From Massilia sp. YIM B02443 (GTDB lineage: Bacteria > Pseudomonadota > Gammaproteobacteria > Burkholderiales > Burkholderiaceae_D), in assembly GCF_030411955.1 (NCBI RefSeq), contig NZ_JASNRA010000012.1, forward strand, positions 1 to 53,191: DNA of 53,191 nucleotides. Reading direction: 5' to 3'. Shown one piece after another: positions 20,424-31,560 of this stretch. A program made the translations under genes and the position numbers. Within the stretch, counting starts at the first letter, position 1. Each line of letters opens with the position of its first letter. Under the pieces are notes generated by a model that searched no databases, was not told where the DNA came from, and worked only from the letters and a program-made list of their open reading frames with translations.

Positions 20424-21632
20424 ATGGATATCGCGCATTTGCATTTCTTGGTGGCGCAAGCCGATCCGGCCGGCCGCAGGGCGCTGGCCGACATGCTGGG
20501 CCAGCTCGGCGCCAGCCGCGTCACCGACGTACCGGACGGGCCGACCGCCCTGCAGGCACTGGAATCGGGCCTGCACCCTGCCGCGAGCTTGGCTATCAAC
20601 GTGGCCATCGTCGACCTCGAGTTGCCGGGGATGGACGCGCTGGACCTGATCCGCCATCTCGGCCAGCATGGCGCGAGCGCGCGCCTGATCGTCACCGGCG
20701 GCCAGAGCGCGGGGCTGCTGTTCTCGGTTGAGACCCTGGCCCAGGCCCACGGCGTCGACCTGCTCGGCACCATCGCGCGTCCGGTCACCGCCGCCAAGCT
20801 CAAGCCGCTGCTGGAACACTACACGCCGCTGTCGCGTCCCGCGCGTCCTCCAGGCGGCCCACGCTTCACGTTCCAGGAAATCGGCATCGGCCTGCAGAAG
20901 CGCCAGTTCGAACCGTTTTTCCAGCCCAAGATCGAACTGGCGACCGGCCAGGTCAAGGGCCTGGAAGCCTTCGCCCGCTGGCGCCACCCCGAGCACGGCG
21001 TGCTGGGCCCATCGTCCTTCATCGACGCCCTGGAAGAGCAGGGCCGCATCGACTTCCTCGACTGGAGCATGATCGAGCTGTCGGTCGAGCGCTGCCGCTG
21101 GTTCGCGGAGCGCGGCATCCCGGTCCCGATCTCGCTGAACACCGCCCCCGAGACGCTGGCCCATCCCGCATTCATGCGCCAGATCGAAGCGTGCCTGACC
21201 CGCCACCAGATCCTGCCCGACTACGTCACCTTCGAGATCCCCGAATCCTCGGTGCTGAACACCGACCCCGACTTCATCGAACGCCTGGTGCGCCTGCGCA
21301 TGATGGGCTTCGGCCTGGCCATCGACGACTACGGCACAGGAAGATCCAACCTGCAGCTGCTGGCACGCATTCCCTTCACCGAACTGAAGATCGATCGCAG
21401 CTTCGTCGACGGCGCCTCGAAACGCCGCCCCTTGGGCACGGTCCTGAAATCCTGCCTGGGTCTCGCGCACAGCCTCGACCGCATGTCAGTCGCCGTCGGC
21501 GTCGAAACCCGCCAGGACTGGGACTTCCTGCAAAGCCTCGGCTGCACCTACGCCCAGGGCTACCACATTGCCAACCCCATGGAAGCCGCCGCCTTCCCCG
21601 CCTGGCTCGCCGACTGGCGCCAATTCTTCTAA
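20424..21632 (+). CDS. Receiver-EAL domain protein (c-di-GMP phosphodiesterase-like, possibly inactive)
   Basis: 402 aa. Residues 1-125 form a receiver-like domain: the phospho-acceptor Asp is kept in IVDLELPGMD, but the acidic pocket is reduced (VAQADP) and the usual late Lys is Arg (IARPVT). Residues about 145-395 form an EAL domain. Kept: E of EAFARW, N of ISLNTA, E of FEIPES, DD of DDYGTG, K of LKIDRSF and Q of YAQGYH. The usual AEGVET motif reads AVGVET, so Val358 replaces the glutamate thought to act as general base. It may therefore bind c-di-GMP rather than cleave it, or be slow. It is monocistronic and ends beside AT-rich repeats. Confidence 0.9.
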   Translation: MDIAHLHFLVAQADPAGRRALADMLGQLGASRVTDVPDGPTALQALESGLHPAASLAINVAIVDLELPGMDALDLIRHLGQHGASARLIVTGGQSAGLLFSVETLAQAHGVDLLGTIARPVTAAKLKPLLEHYTPLSRPARPPGGPRFTFQEIGIGLQKRQFEPFFQPKIELATGQVKGLEAFARWRHPEHGVLGPSSFIDALEEQGRIDFLDWSMIELSVERCRWFAERGIPVPISLNTAPETLAHPAFMRQIEACLTRHQILPDYVTFEIPESSVLNTDPDFIERLVRLRMMGFGLAIDDYGTGRSNLQLLARIPFTELKIDRSFVDGASKRRPLGTVLKSCLGLAHSLDRMSVAVGVETRQDWDFLQSLGCTYAQGYHIANPMEAAAFPAWLADWRQFF

Positions 21633-21639
21633 CCGCTCC

Positions 21640-21803
21640 AATTAGGGTCAGAGTCGAATTGTTTGACAACTTTTGAAGTTGTCATTTAATTCAACTCTGA
21701 CCCTAATTATTTTGCAATAGTCGTAAGTTAAGCTGCGCAGCGATAAATTCTCCGGTTCCGTGTCTTAAGGATATTGGTCAATAATTTGACACTGACCCTC
21801 ATT
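21640..21803. repeat. 164-bp AT-rich palindromic element, copy A
   Basis: Left part is a 69-bp near-perfect hairpin: AATTAGGGTCAGAGTCGAAT at 21640 onward pairs with a complement ending at 21708. About 80 less structured bases follow, ending in ACTGACCCTCATT (to 21803), which is an inverted relative of the left end. Copy B has exactly the same length and plan. It starts 7 bases after the EAL gene stop. Confidence 0.85.
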
Positions 21804-21902
21804 GTTTCACGGTCGAGTTAGCGCTATCAATTCAAAAACAATTGCACCTTCACACGCTATTGCCAGCACCCATCAGAATGGCCACTAAAGCCCACCCCAA
21901 AC

Positions 21903-22066
21903 AAATAGGGTCAGAGTCGAATTGTTTGACAACTTTAAGAGTTGCCATTTGATTCGACTCTGACCCTAATTATTTTGCAAGAGCCATTAGGAAAGTTAAG
22001 CGTCGTACAGTGCTTATGCGCCGTATTCTGGAGATATTGCTCAACAATTTTACTCTGACCCTATTT
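21903..22066. repeat. 164-bp AT-rich palindromic element, copy B
   Basis: Begins AAATAGGGTCAGAGTCGAAT and ends with CTCTGACCCTATTT, giving imperfect terminal inverted repeats of about 26 bp around the whole element. The internal hairpin (about 21905-21970) matches copy A closely, while the right-hand body is clearly diverged. It ends 9 bases before the ppsR stop codon. The 99 bases between the two copies show no recognisable feature. Confidence 0.85.
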
Positions 22067-22075
22067 GAAAGGCGG

Positions 22076-22936
22076 TCAGTATTCGCGGCGGTCAGGTTTG
22101 ATTTCCTGGAGGATGGTGGTGGCGATTTCTTCGATTGACTTTGTCGTCGACGAGAGCCAACGGATGCCCTCGCGGCGCATCAGGTGCTCGGCTTCGTTGA
22201 CTTCGTAGCGGCAGTTTTCCAGCGAAGCGTATTTGCTGCCGGCGCGGCGCTCGTTGCGGATCTGGGACAGGCGCTCGGGGGTGATCGTCAGGCCGAACAG
22301 CTTGGCCTTGAACGGGGGCAGCGAAGACGGGAGCTTGCCGCGCTCGAAGTCGTCGGGGATCAAGGGGTAGTTCGCCGCCTTCAGGCCGTATTGCATCGCC
22401 AGGTAGAGGCTCGTTGGCGTTTTACCGGAGCGCGAGACGCCGACCAGGATCACGTCTGCCTCGGCCAAGTTCTTGTGCGACTGGCCGTCGTCGTGCGCCA
22501 GCGAGAAGTTGATGGCTTCGATGCGGTTCTTGTATTCCTCGCTGTCCACCGCGTTGTGGATGCGCCCGATCGTGTGGGTCGACTTGACCTCGAGTTCCTG
22601 CTCGAGCGGCGCGACGAAGGTCTGGAACAGGTCCATGTGCATGCCCTTGGCCGCGCGCAGGACGCTCGACAGCTCGTGCTTGACCAGCGTCGAGAACACG
22701 ATCGGACGCTGGCCGTCGCGCGCGAAGCTTTCGTTGATGCGGCGCGCCGCGTCGTGCGCCTTCTCGACCGAGTCGATGAACGGCAGCCGGATCTGGCGAA
22801 AGCGCATCTCGAACTGGCTCAGCACCGCATGGCCGAAGGTCTCCGCCGTGATGCCGGTGCCGTCGGAGACGAAAAATACCGTGCGCGGCGTGGGGGCGGA
22901 AGGCGGGGTGGGATCGCTCAGGAGATCGTCGGTCAT
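22076..22936 (-). CDS. ppsR: PEP synthase regulatory kinase/pyrophosphorylase
   Basis: 286 aa, DUF299 family. It inactivates PEP synthase by ADP-dependent phosphorylation and reactivates it by Pi-dependent dephosphorylation. [22 protein letters not shown] at the start and the P-loop [15 protein letters not shown] at about residues 166-180 are diagnostic. The start MTDDLLSDP is at 22934-22936; a far longer open frame through the antisense of ppsA is not coding. The gene is divergent from its target ppsA, the usual arrangement. Confidence 0.96.
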   Translation of the reverse strand: MTDDLLSDPTPPSAPTPRTVFFVSDGTGITAETFGHAVLSQFEMRFRQIRLPFIDSVEKAHDAARRINESFARDGQRPIVFSTLVKHELSSVLRAAKGMHMDLFQTFVAPLEQELEVKSTHTIGRIHNAVDSEEYKNRIEAINFSLAHDDGQSHKNLAEADVILVGVSRSGKTPTSLYLAMQYGLKAANYPLIPDDFERGKLPSSLPPFKAKLFGLTITPERLSQIRNERRAGSKYASLENCRYEVNEAEHLMRREGIRWLSSTTKSIEEIATTILQEIKPDRREY

Positions 22937-23024
22937 GTGATATGGATAACTGAATGCTGACAAAGTAACATCAAAAGTGCGCTGCACATCACCCTGTCGC
23001 GGGGTAAAATGCTCTGCAACGGGT

Positions 23025-23053
23025 TTGGCATTGTGCTGCACGCGGGCCAGAAT
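23025..23053 (+). promoter_or_regulatory. Predicted ppsA promoter
   Basis: TTGGCA at 23025-23030, 17-base spacer, CAGAAT at 23048-23053, about 70 bases upstream of ppsA within the 186-base divergent spacer. Confidence 0.45.
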
Positions 23054-23122
23054 AACAAGAACAGTCCCCGCACCCAGCCGATGCCCCAACAAATTTCCAT
23101 CATCAAGTAAGGGTGTTTTACC

Positions 23123-25573
<2,451 letters not shown>

Positions 25574-25678
25574 CCGGACCCTGCACAAGCCGCACACTGC
25601 GCGCCGCCGGTGCTACACTGGCGGCAATGACGCGCATACCGGACAAACCGACTTTTCACCGACCGTCCGGTGCTGCAA

Positions 25679-25715
25679 AACCCTCGCTACCCATCCCGGG
25701 TAGCGGGGGTTTTTT
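25679..25715 (+). terminator. Rho-independent terminator after ppsA
   Basis: CCCTCGCTACCC pairs with GGGTAGCGGGGG around a 5-base loop, followed by six T (25710-25715). It isolates ppsA from nfeD. Confidence 0.88.
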
Positions 25716-25761
25716 CATTTCACCGCAACGACAACATCACGACAACAAGGAGACGTATCGC

Positions 25762-26184
25762 ATGTCCGACTGGAGCTACTGGCTGATTGGCGCCGGCATC
25801 CTGGTGGTGGCCGAGCTGTTCATCGGCACCTTCTATCTGTTGATGATCGCGCTCGGCCTGCTGGCCGGGGCGCTCGCCGCCTGGATCGGGGCCAGTGGCC
25901 CGCTGCAGACCCTGGCCGCGGCCCTGGTCGGCGTGCTGGCCACCGTGCCGCTACGGCGCAGCCGCTTCGCGCGCACGCGCCGCGGCGATGCGGCCAACGA
26001 CCCCAACGTCAATCTCGACATCGGCGCGCGCATCAGCGTGTCGCAATGGCACGAGCGGCGCGCGCGCGTGATGTACCGCGGCGCGCTGTGGGACGTCGAG
26101 CTGCAGGACGGGCCGGAACCCGCGCCGGGCGACTACCGCGTCGTCGAAGTGCGTGGCAACGTCCTGATCGTGGCCCGGCACTGA
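25762..26184 (+). CDS. NfeD family membrane protein
   Basis: 140 aa. Two or three hydrophobic segments fill residues about 5-70, followed by a soluble OB-fold domain (about 85-140; GARISVSQWHERRARVMYRGALWDVEL), the short NfeD form without a protease domain. The start MSDWSYWLIGAG follows AAGGAG. Such proteins are typically encoded next to a stomatin-like SPFH protein, as here 54 bases downstream, and are thought to work with it in membrane microdomains. The actual function is unknown. Confidence 0.9.
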   Translation: MSDWSYWLIGAGILVVAELFIGTFYLLMIALGLLAGALAAWIGASGPLQTLAAALVGVLATVPLRRSRFARTRRGDAANDPNVNLDIGARISVSQWHERRARVMYRGALWDVELQDGPEPAPGDYRVVEVRGNVLIVARH

Positions 26185-26238
26185 ACCGGAAGCAGCAACC
26201 GCAATCGCAACAACGCACACAACAAGAAAGGGATGTAC

Positions 26239-27159
26239 ATGGAACTGTCCTTCAGCACCGTCGCGCTGGTGATCTTCGTCATCGCGCTGGTCTTCGTCTT
26301 CAAGACCATCAACGTGGTACCGCAGCAGAACGCGTGGGTGGTCGAGCGCCTCGGCAAGTACCACGCCACGCTGGCGCCGGGCCTGAACATCGTGGTGCCG
26401 TTCGTCGACCGCGTCGCCTACCGCCACAGCCTGAAGGAGATCCCGCTCGACGTCCCGCCGCAGGTCTGCATCACCAAGGACAACACCCAGCTGCAGGTGG
26501 ACGGCATCCTGTACTTCCAGGTCACCGACGCCATGCGCGCCTCGTACGGTTCGTCGAACTACATCCAGGCCATCACCCAGCTGGCCCAGACCACGCTGCG
26601 CTCGGTGATCGGGCGCATGGAGCTGGACAAGACCTTCGAGGAACGCGACCACATCAATACCACCATCGTCAACGCGATCGACGAGTCGGCCGCCAACTGG
26701 GGCGTCAAGGTGCTGCGCTACGAGATCAAGGACCTGACCCCGCCGGCCGAGATCCTGCAGGCGATGCAGGCCCAGATCACGGCCGAACGCGGCAAGCGCG
26801 CGCTGATCGCGGCCTCCGAGGGCCGGCGCCAGGAACAGATCAACATCGCCAGCGGCGAACGCGAAGCGGCGATCGCGCGCTCGGAAGGCGAGCAGCAGGC
26901 GGCGATCAACCGCGCCCACGGCGAGGCCACCGCCATCGTGGCCCTGGCCGAAGCCAGCGCCACCGCGCTGCGCCAGGTCGGCGACGCCATCAGCGCGCCG
27001 GGCGGACTGGATGCGGTCAGTCTGCGCGTGGCCGAGCACTACGTCGACGCCTTCGCCAACCTGGCCAAGACCAACAATACCCTGATCGTGCCGGCCAACC
27101 TGGGCGACATGAGCACCGTGATCGCGAGCGCGCTGCAGATCGTGAAGGCGCAGCGATGA
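26239..27159 (+). CDS. Stomatin/SPFH family membrane protein (QmcA-like)
   Basis: 306 aa. An N-terminal transmembrane helix (about 6-24) is followed by the SPFH domain (about 28-190: VPQQNAWVVERLGKYHATLAPGLNIVVPF) and a helical Ala/Glu-rich coiled region (about 195-265) that drives oligomerisation. The ATG at 26239 has AAAGGG six bases upstream; an ATG two codons earlier directly abuts that site and is less likely. It pairs with nfeD upstream and overlaps the SDR gene by ATGA, implying one operon. Confidence 0.93.
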   Translation: MELSFSTVALVIFVIALVFVFKTINVVPQQNAWVVERLGKYHATLAPGLNIVVPFVDRVAYRHSLKEIPLDVPPQVCITKDNTQLQVDGILYFQVTDAMRASYGSSNYIQAITQLAQTTLRSVIGRMELDKTFEERDHINTTIVNAIDESAANWGVKVLRYEIKDLTPPAEILQAMQAQITAERGKRALIAASEGRRQEQINIASGEREAAIARSEGEQQAAINRAHGEATAIVALAEASATALRQVGDAISAPGGLDAVSLRVAEHYVDAFANLAKTNNTLIVPANLGDMSTVIASALQIVKAQR

Positions 27160-27965
27160 CACGCGTTGTGGTCATCACCGGCGCATCGGACGGCATCGGC
27201 GCCGAGATGGCGCGCCAGCTGGCCGCGCGCGAAGGCGCGCAGGTGGCGCTGGTGCTGGGCGCGCGCGGCGCGCCGCTGCTCGACACCGTGGCCGGCCAGT
27301 GCCAGGCGCTGGGCGCGCAGACGCTGAGCGTGGCGTTTGACGCCGCCATCCAGGAAGACTGCCGGCGCCTGATCCGCGCCGCAATGACGCGCTTCGGGCG
27401 CATCGACGTCCTGATCAACAACGCCGGGCGCTCGGCGCACGCGCTGTTCGAAGAGGTCGACGATCTGGGCTGGTACGAGGAGCTGATGCGGGTGAACCTG
27501 TGGGGTAGCGTCTGGTGCACCCAGGCCGCGCTGCCTCATTTGAAGGACTCACGCGGCAGCATCGTCGCGGTGTCGTCGCTGGCCGGTCTGGTCGGCGTGC
27601 CGGGCCGCACCGCCTACTGCGCCACCAAGTTCGCGCTGAGCGGCTTCTTCGAGGCGCTGCGGGTGGAGCTGGCCCCGAGCGGGGTGAGCGTGACGGTCGC
27701 CTATCCGGGCGTGGTGGCGACGCGCATCCGCCAGCGCGGTTTCAAAGCGCGCGGCGAAGAGGCGGGCGTCAGCGCGCTGAAGGAAGAGAAGGCGATGCCG
27801 GTGGAGGAGTGCGCGCGCCTGATCCTGGCGGCACTGGCGCGGCGCCAGCGTGAAGTGGTGATGACGGCGCCCGGAAAGCTGGGACGCTGGCTCAAGCTGA
27901 TCGCGCCCGGCGTGGTCGATCGCATGGCGCGCAATGCCGTGAAGGACGATTTGCAGGCGCAGTAA
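27156..27965 (+). CDS. Short-chain dehydrogenase/reductase
   Basis: 269 aa classical SDR. The nucleotide-binding motif VITGASDGIGAEMA is at residues 6-19, LINNAGRSAH follows, and the active site has the Ser in VSSLAGLVG, Tyr154 and Lys158 (TAYCATKFAL). The N-terminus lacks the usual basic residue of strong NADPH preference. Substrate unknown. It overlaps the stomatin gene by ATGA, which is an uncommon partner; the operon link is seen but its meaning is not. Confidence 0.9.
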   Translation: MTRVVVITGASDGIGAEMARQLAAREGAQVALVLGARGAPLLDTVAGQCQALGAQTLSVAFDAAIQEDCRRLIRAAMTRFGRIDVLINNAGRSAHALFEEVDDLGWYEELMRVNLWGSVWCTQAALPHLKDSRGSIVAVSSLAGLVGVPGRTAYCATKFALSGFFEALRVELAPSGVSVTVAYPGVVATRIRQRGFKARGEEAGVSALKEEKAMPVEECARLILAALARRQREVVMTAPGKLGRWLKLIAPGVVDRMARNAVKDDLQAQ

Positions 27966-27994
27966 GTCATGCGTTGCTGCGTGCGAGCGTCGCA

Positions 27995-28024
27995 ACGCGT
28001 CGGCAGCGGAGCTGCCAACCCTAC
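27995..28024 (-). repeat. REP palindrome R2
   Basis: 30 bp: ACGCGT tail, then CGGCAGC and GCTGCCA arms, ending CCCTAC (GTAG head on the minus strand). Together with R3 it forms an inverted pair between the convergent SDR and receptor genes. Confidence 0.85.
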
Positions 28025-28033
28025 GCCAGACTG

Positions 28034-28062
28034 CAGGGTTGGCAGCTTCGCTGCCGACGCGT
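28034..28062 (+). repeat. REP palindrome R3
   Basis: Same sequence type as R2 in opposite orientation, nine bases away, with a GCAG head in place of GTAG. The R2-R3 pair resembles a BIME unit and could fold into one large hairpin at the meeting point of two convergent genes. Confidence 0.85.
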
Positions 28063-28075
28063 ATCGCGTGCCGGC

Positions 28076-30265
28076 TTAGAAGCCGACGGTCGCCGACAGC
28101 GTGAAGGTGCGCGGCGCGGCCAGCACCAGGTAGCCCGAGCCCGGGTAGCCGCCGGCCGACGCCCAGTAGTCGCGGTCGGCGACGTTGTCGACGCGTGCGC
28201 GCACGGTCAGTTCGCGCTCCATGAAGCGGGTGCGGTAGGTGGCGCCCAGGTCGACGCGGGTCCACGACGGCAGTTGCTGGGTGTTGGCGGCATCGGCGTA
28301 CTGCTTCGCCGTGTACACGGTGCGCGCGTTGAGCGACAGGCCTTCGACGTTCGGCACGTCCCAGTCGGCGCCGATGTTCAGCTGCGTCTCCGGCACGCCG
28401 ATGGCGTCGTTGCCGTTGTAGGTGCCGTTCAGGGTGCGGCGCTGCTCGGCGTCGAGCAGGGTCAGGCCGCCCAGCAGGCGCAGGCCGCGCACAGGATTGC
28501 CGAACACCGACAGTTCCAGGCCGCGGTTGCGCTGCTCGCCGAAGACGCCAAACACGCGGTTCTCGAGGTAGGCGCTCGGCTGGCTGGTGGTGAACAGCGC
28601 GGCGCTCACGCCATAGCGGCCGCTGTCGTACTTGGCGCCGATCTCGCGCTGGCGCGACACGTACGGCGCGGTCTTGATGCCCGGGTTGAGCACGGCGCCC
28701 GGGTTGTTCGGATCGCGGCCCGGCGCTTCCTGGCCGCGCTGCAGGCCTTCGCTGTAGTTGGCGTACAGCGACAGGTCCTTGCGCGGCTTGAACACCACCG
28801 CAGCGAACGGGGTGTTCTCGCTGGCTTCGTAGCCGGCGTTTTCCAGCCCGGTGTTGTAGTCGTAGCTGAAGTCCTTCAGGCGCTGGTGGCGCACCCCGAC
28901 GTTGACCAGCACCTTGTCGTCCATGAACGACAGCGTATCGGCAATGGCCAGGCTGGACAGGATGGTCTTGCCGGTCACCAGCGGATTCATCATGTCGCCG
29001 CCGGTGAAGAAGGCGGATGACGGCGCGGCCACGTCGCGCGGCGCGTAGACATTCGAGGCGAAGCCGGCGAAGTCGCTCATGCCGTAGGCGTTGCGCGACT
29101 CGGAATGAAAGCCCGAGGCCGAGGCGCTGAGCATGTGCTTGACGGCGCCGGTGCGCAGTTCGCCGCGCACGCCCACTTCGCCGGTGCGCACCTGGTCTTC
29201 GCGGATGTTGTCGAAGCGGCTCATGGTGCCGTCGCCGTTGGCGTTGTTGACCGTGATCGAGGCCAGCTCGTTGTACTCCTGGCCGTTGCGCGCGCCCGCC
29301 GCCGCCCAGGCGACGGCGCCGCTGGCCAGGTCGACTTCGGCGCGTACGGTGCCGAAGGTGTGGCGTTCTTCCGAGACGGTCCACGGCTGGGCGAAGTTGC
29401 GGTCGGCCTTCGGCGCCGCGATCATCGGCACGCCGGCGCCCAGCGTCACGCTCGGACGGGCGTTGTCCAGCTGGTGGTCCTGGTGGCCGACGTCGGCCGA
29501 CAGGCGGTAGCCGCGGCCGCGGTAGTCCAGGCCCAGCGAATAGACGCTCAGTTCGCGGCGTTCGCGGTCGACCGCGGTGTCGCCTTCGCGGTGGACGACG
29601 TTGACGCGCACGCCGGCGCGGCCTTCTTCGCCGAAGCGGCGGCCCAGGTCCAGCGCGCCGTAGCCCTGGCCGCCGCTCTCGACGCCGAGCGTGACTTCGC
29701 TCAGTTCCGTGTTCGGGGCGCGCTTGGGCAGCAGGTTGATCGAACCGCCGATGCTGCCGCCGGCCGGGGCGGCGCCGTTGATGAAGCTGTGCGCGCCGCG
29801 CAGCACTTCCACGCGCTCGACCAGTTCGGTCGCCACGAACTGGCGCGGCAGCAGGCCGTACAGGCCGTTGTACGCGGTATCGTCCGAGCCGACCGGGAAG
29901 CCGCGGATCATGTACAGCTCCTGGTAGTTGCCGAAGCCGCGCGCCACCCGCACCGAGGGATCGTTCTGCACCACGTCGGCCACGCTGCGCGCCTGCTGGT
30001 CCTGGATCAGGGCGCTGGTGTAGTTGGTGCTGTTGAACGGTGTGTCCATGATGTCGACGTTGCCCAGCAAGCCCAGACGTCCGCCGCGCGCCACCTGGCC
30101 GCCGGCGTAGACCGCCGGCAGGCCCTGCGCCGAGGCGTCGGCCGAGGCGCTGACCACCACGGTCGACATGGGTTCGGAAGTCGTGTTCTGGGCGAGGGCG
30201 GTGCTGGCAACCAGCAGGCCGGCGGCCAGGGCGAGGGGAGTGCGGGCAAAGCGTTGCGGTTTCAT
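28076..30265 (-). CDS. TonB-dependent siderophore receptor
   Basis: 729 aa outer-membrane transporter. The signal peptide ends after STALA (residue about 25). STVVVSASA near residue 35 may serve as TonB box. The plug domain (about 70-190) contains LIQDQQARSVADVVQNDPSV and MIRGFPVGSD; the rest is a 22-strand barrel ending in ATVGF. Plug features place it among ferric-siderophore receptors, but the ligand cannot be told. It is divergent from the PepSY gene and preceded by a strong promoter overlapped by a Fur-like box, so iron repression is expected. Confidence 0.94.
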   Translation of the reverse strand: MKPQRFARTPLALAAGLLVASTALAQNTTSEPMSTVVVSASADASAQGLPAVYAGGQVARGGRLGLLGNVDIMDTPFNSTNYTSALIQDQQARSVADVVQNDPSVRVARGFGNYQELYMIRGFPVGSDDTAYNGLYGLLPRQFVATELVERVEVLRGAHSFINGAAPAGGSIGGSINLLPKRAPNTELSEVTLGVESGGQGYGALDLGRRFGEEGRAGVRVNVVHREGDTAVDRERRELSVYSLGLDYRGRGYRLSADVGHQDHQLDNARPSVTLGAGVPMIAAPKADRNFAQPWTVSEERHTFGTVRAEVDLASGAVAWAAAGARNGQEYNELASITVNNANGDGTMSRFDNIREDQVRTGEVGVRGELRTGAVKHMLSASASGFHSESRNAYGMSDFAGFASNVYAPRDVAAPSSAFFTGGDMMNPLVTGKTILSSLAIADTLSFMDDKVLVNVGVRHQRLKDFSYDYNTGLENAGYEASENTPFAAVVFKPRKDLSLYANYSEGLQRGQEAPGRDPNNPGAVLNPGIKTAPYVSRQREIGAKYDSGRYGVSAALFTTSQPSAYLENRVFGVFGEQRNRGLELSVFGNPVRGLRLLGGLTLLDAEQRRTLNGTYNGNDAIGVPETQLNIGADWDVPNVEGLSLNARTVYTAKQYADAANTQQLPSWTRVDLGATYRTRFMERELTVRARVDNVADRDYWASAGGYPGSGYLVLAAPRTFTLSATVGF

Positions 30266-30312
30266 GAGGTTGCTCTTCTTATGCGACGTGAATAGTGATG
30301 CTGCAAACGCGC

Positions 30313-30341
30313 ATTCTAGACCTCATGCTTGATTATGTAAA
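30313..30341 (-). promoter_or_regulatory. Predicted promoter of the TonB receptor gene
   Basis: On the minus strand: TTTACA (30341-30336), a 17-base spacer and TAGAAT (30318-30313). The -35 overlaps the Fur-like box. Confidence 0.65.
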
Positions 30342-30357
30342 TGAGAACGATTATTAT
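30329..30357 (+). promoter_or_regulatory. Predicted promoter of the PepSY gene
   Basis: TTGATT (30329-30334), 17-base spacer, TATTAT (30352-30357). It overlaps the divergent receptor promoter and places the start of transcription about 20 bases before the ATG at 30385. Confidence 0.5.
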
Positions 30358-30358
30358 T
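30340..30358. promoter_or_regulatory. Fur-like box
   Basis: AATGAGAACGATTATTATT agrees with the 19-bp Fur consensus at about 11 positions. It lies across the receptor -35 and over the spacer and -10 of the PepSY promoter, so one bound Fur dimer could block both. Confidence 0.6.
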
Positions 30359-30384
30359 CGTGGTCCGTATTTCTCTCTATCGCC

Positions 30385-31560
30385 ATGTCGCCCGTCTCCC
30401 TGCGCCGCTGGGGCTGGATCCACAAGTGGAGCAGCCTGGTTTGCACCGTCTTCATGCTGCTGCTGTGCCTGACCGGTCTGCCGCTGATCTACAGCCACGA
30501 AATCGCCCACCTGCTCGGCAATGAAGTCGAGCCGCCGGCGCTGTCCACGCCGATGCCGCCTGGGAACGTCGACGCCGTGATCGCCTCGGCCAAGGAGCTG
30601 TATCCGAGCAAGAAGCCGATGTTCATCTCGCAGGAAGCCGACGTGCCCGAGATCTGGAACGTGACGCTGGCCGACCACATGCACGACCACGACTACAAGC
30701 CGATCGCGGTCGACGCCCGCACTACCAAGGTGATCACCGAGCCGGCGTTCGAGGGCGGGGCCTTCATGTCGACCATGCTGGCGCTGCACGTCGACCTGTT
30801 CATGGGCCTGCCGGGCATGCTGTTCCTCGGCTTCATGGGCCTGCTGCTGCTGGTGGCGATCGTCAGCGGCGTGGTGCTGTACGCGCCCTTCATGCGCAAA
30901 CTCGACTTCGGCACCGTGCGGCGCGAGCGTTCCAGCCGCCTCAAGTGGCTCGACATGCACAATATGCTCGGCATCGTGACCATGGTCTGGCTGTTGGTGG
31001 TCGGCGCCACCGGCGTGATCAACACCTGGGGCGACCTGCTGCTCAAGTATTACCAGAACAACGAGCTGGCGCAGATCCTGCACAAGTACGAAGGCCAGGC
31101 GCCGCTGCCGCATACGGCCTCGGTGCACGACGCGATCGAGACCGCGAAGAAGGCGCTGCCCGGCATGCGCGTGGCCTTCGTCGCCTTCCCCGGCACCGAC
31201 TTCAGCAGCGAACACCACTACGGCATCTTCATGAACGGCAGCGAAGCCTTCAGCTCGCGCCTGTACCGTCCGGTGCTGGTCGACGCCCACACCGGCGAAT
31301 TGACCGACGCGCCGGAGCTGCCGTGGTACCTGACCGCGCTGCTGGTGTCGCAGCCGCTGCACTTCGGCGACTACGGCGGCCAGCCGCTGAAGCTGCTGTG
31401 GGCGCTGCTCGACATCGCCACCATCGTGATCCTGGCGACCGGGCTGTACCTGTGGCTCAAGCGCGGCAAGGCGGCCAAGGCGGCTGCCAAGGCCGAAGCG
31501 GCCAAGACCATGACGGCCGGCGACGTGCCGGCGCTGGCGCGCGGACAGGAGGCGTCATGA
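30385..31560 (+). CDS. PepSY-associated TM domain protein (iron-uptake linked)
   Basis: 391 aa inner-membrane protein. Four hydrophobic segments: about 11-32, 130-170, 195-215 and near the C-terminus (LLWALLDIATIVILATGLYLWL). Large periplasmic parts lie between them, with PepSY-type repeats. Members next to siderophore receptors are often suggested to be ferric-siderophore reductases; the histidines in the helices (for example LHVDLF, LDMHNML) would suit haem, but this is an inference. The start at 30385 is chosen because a promoter and Fur box precede it; a longer frame from 30295 would include them. Overlaps the next gene by ATGA. Confidence 0.85.
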   Translation: MSPVSLRRWGWIHKWSSLVCTVFMLLLCLTGLPLIYSHEIAHLLGNEVEPPALSTPMPPGNVDAVIASAKELYPSKKPMFISQEADVPEIWNVTLADHMHDHDYKPIAVDARTTKVITEPAFEGGAFMSTMLALHVDLFMGLPGMLFLGFMGLLLLVAIVSGVVLYAPFMRKLDFGTVRRERSSRLKWLDMHNMLGIVTMVWLLVVGATGVINTWGDLLLKYYQNNELAQILHKYEGQAPLPHTASVHDAIETAKKALPGMRVAFVAFPGTDFSSEHHYGIFMNGSEAFSSRLYRPVLVDAHTGELTDAPELPWYLTALLVSQPLHFGDYGGQPLKLLWALLDIATIVILATGLYLWLKRGKAAKAAAKAEAAKTMTAGDVPALARGQEAS

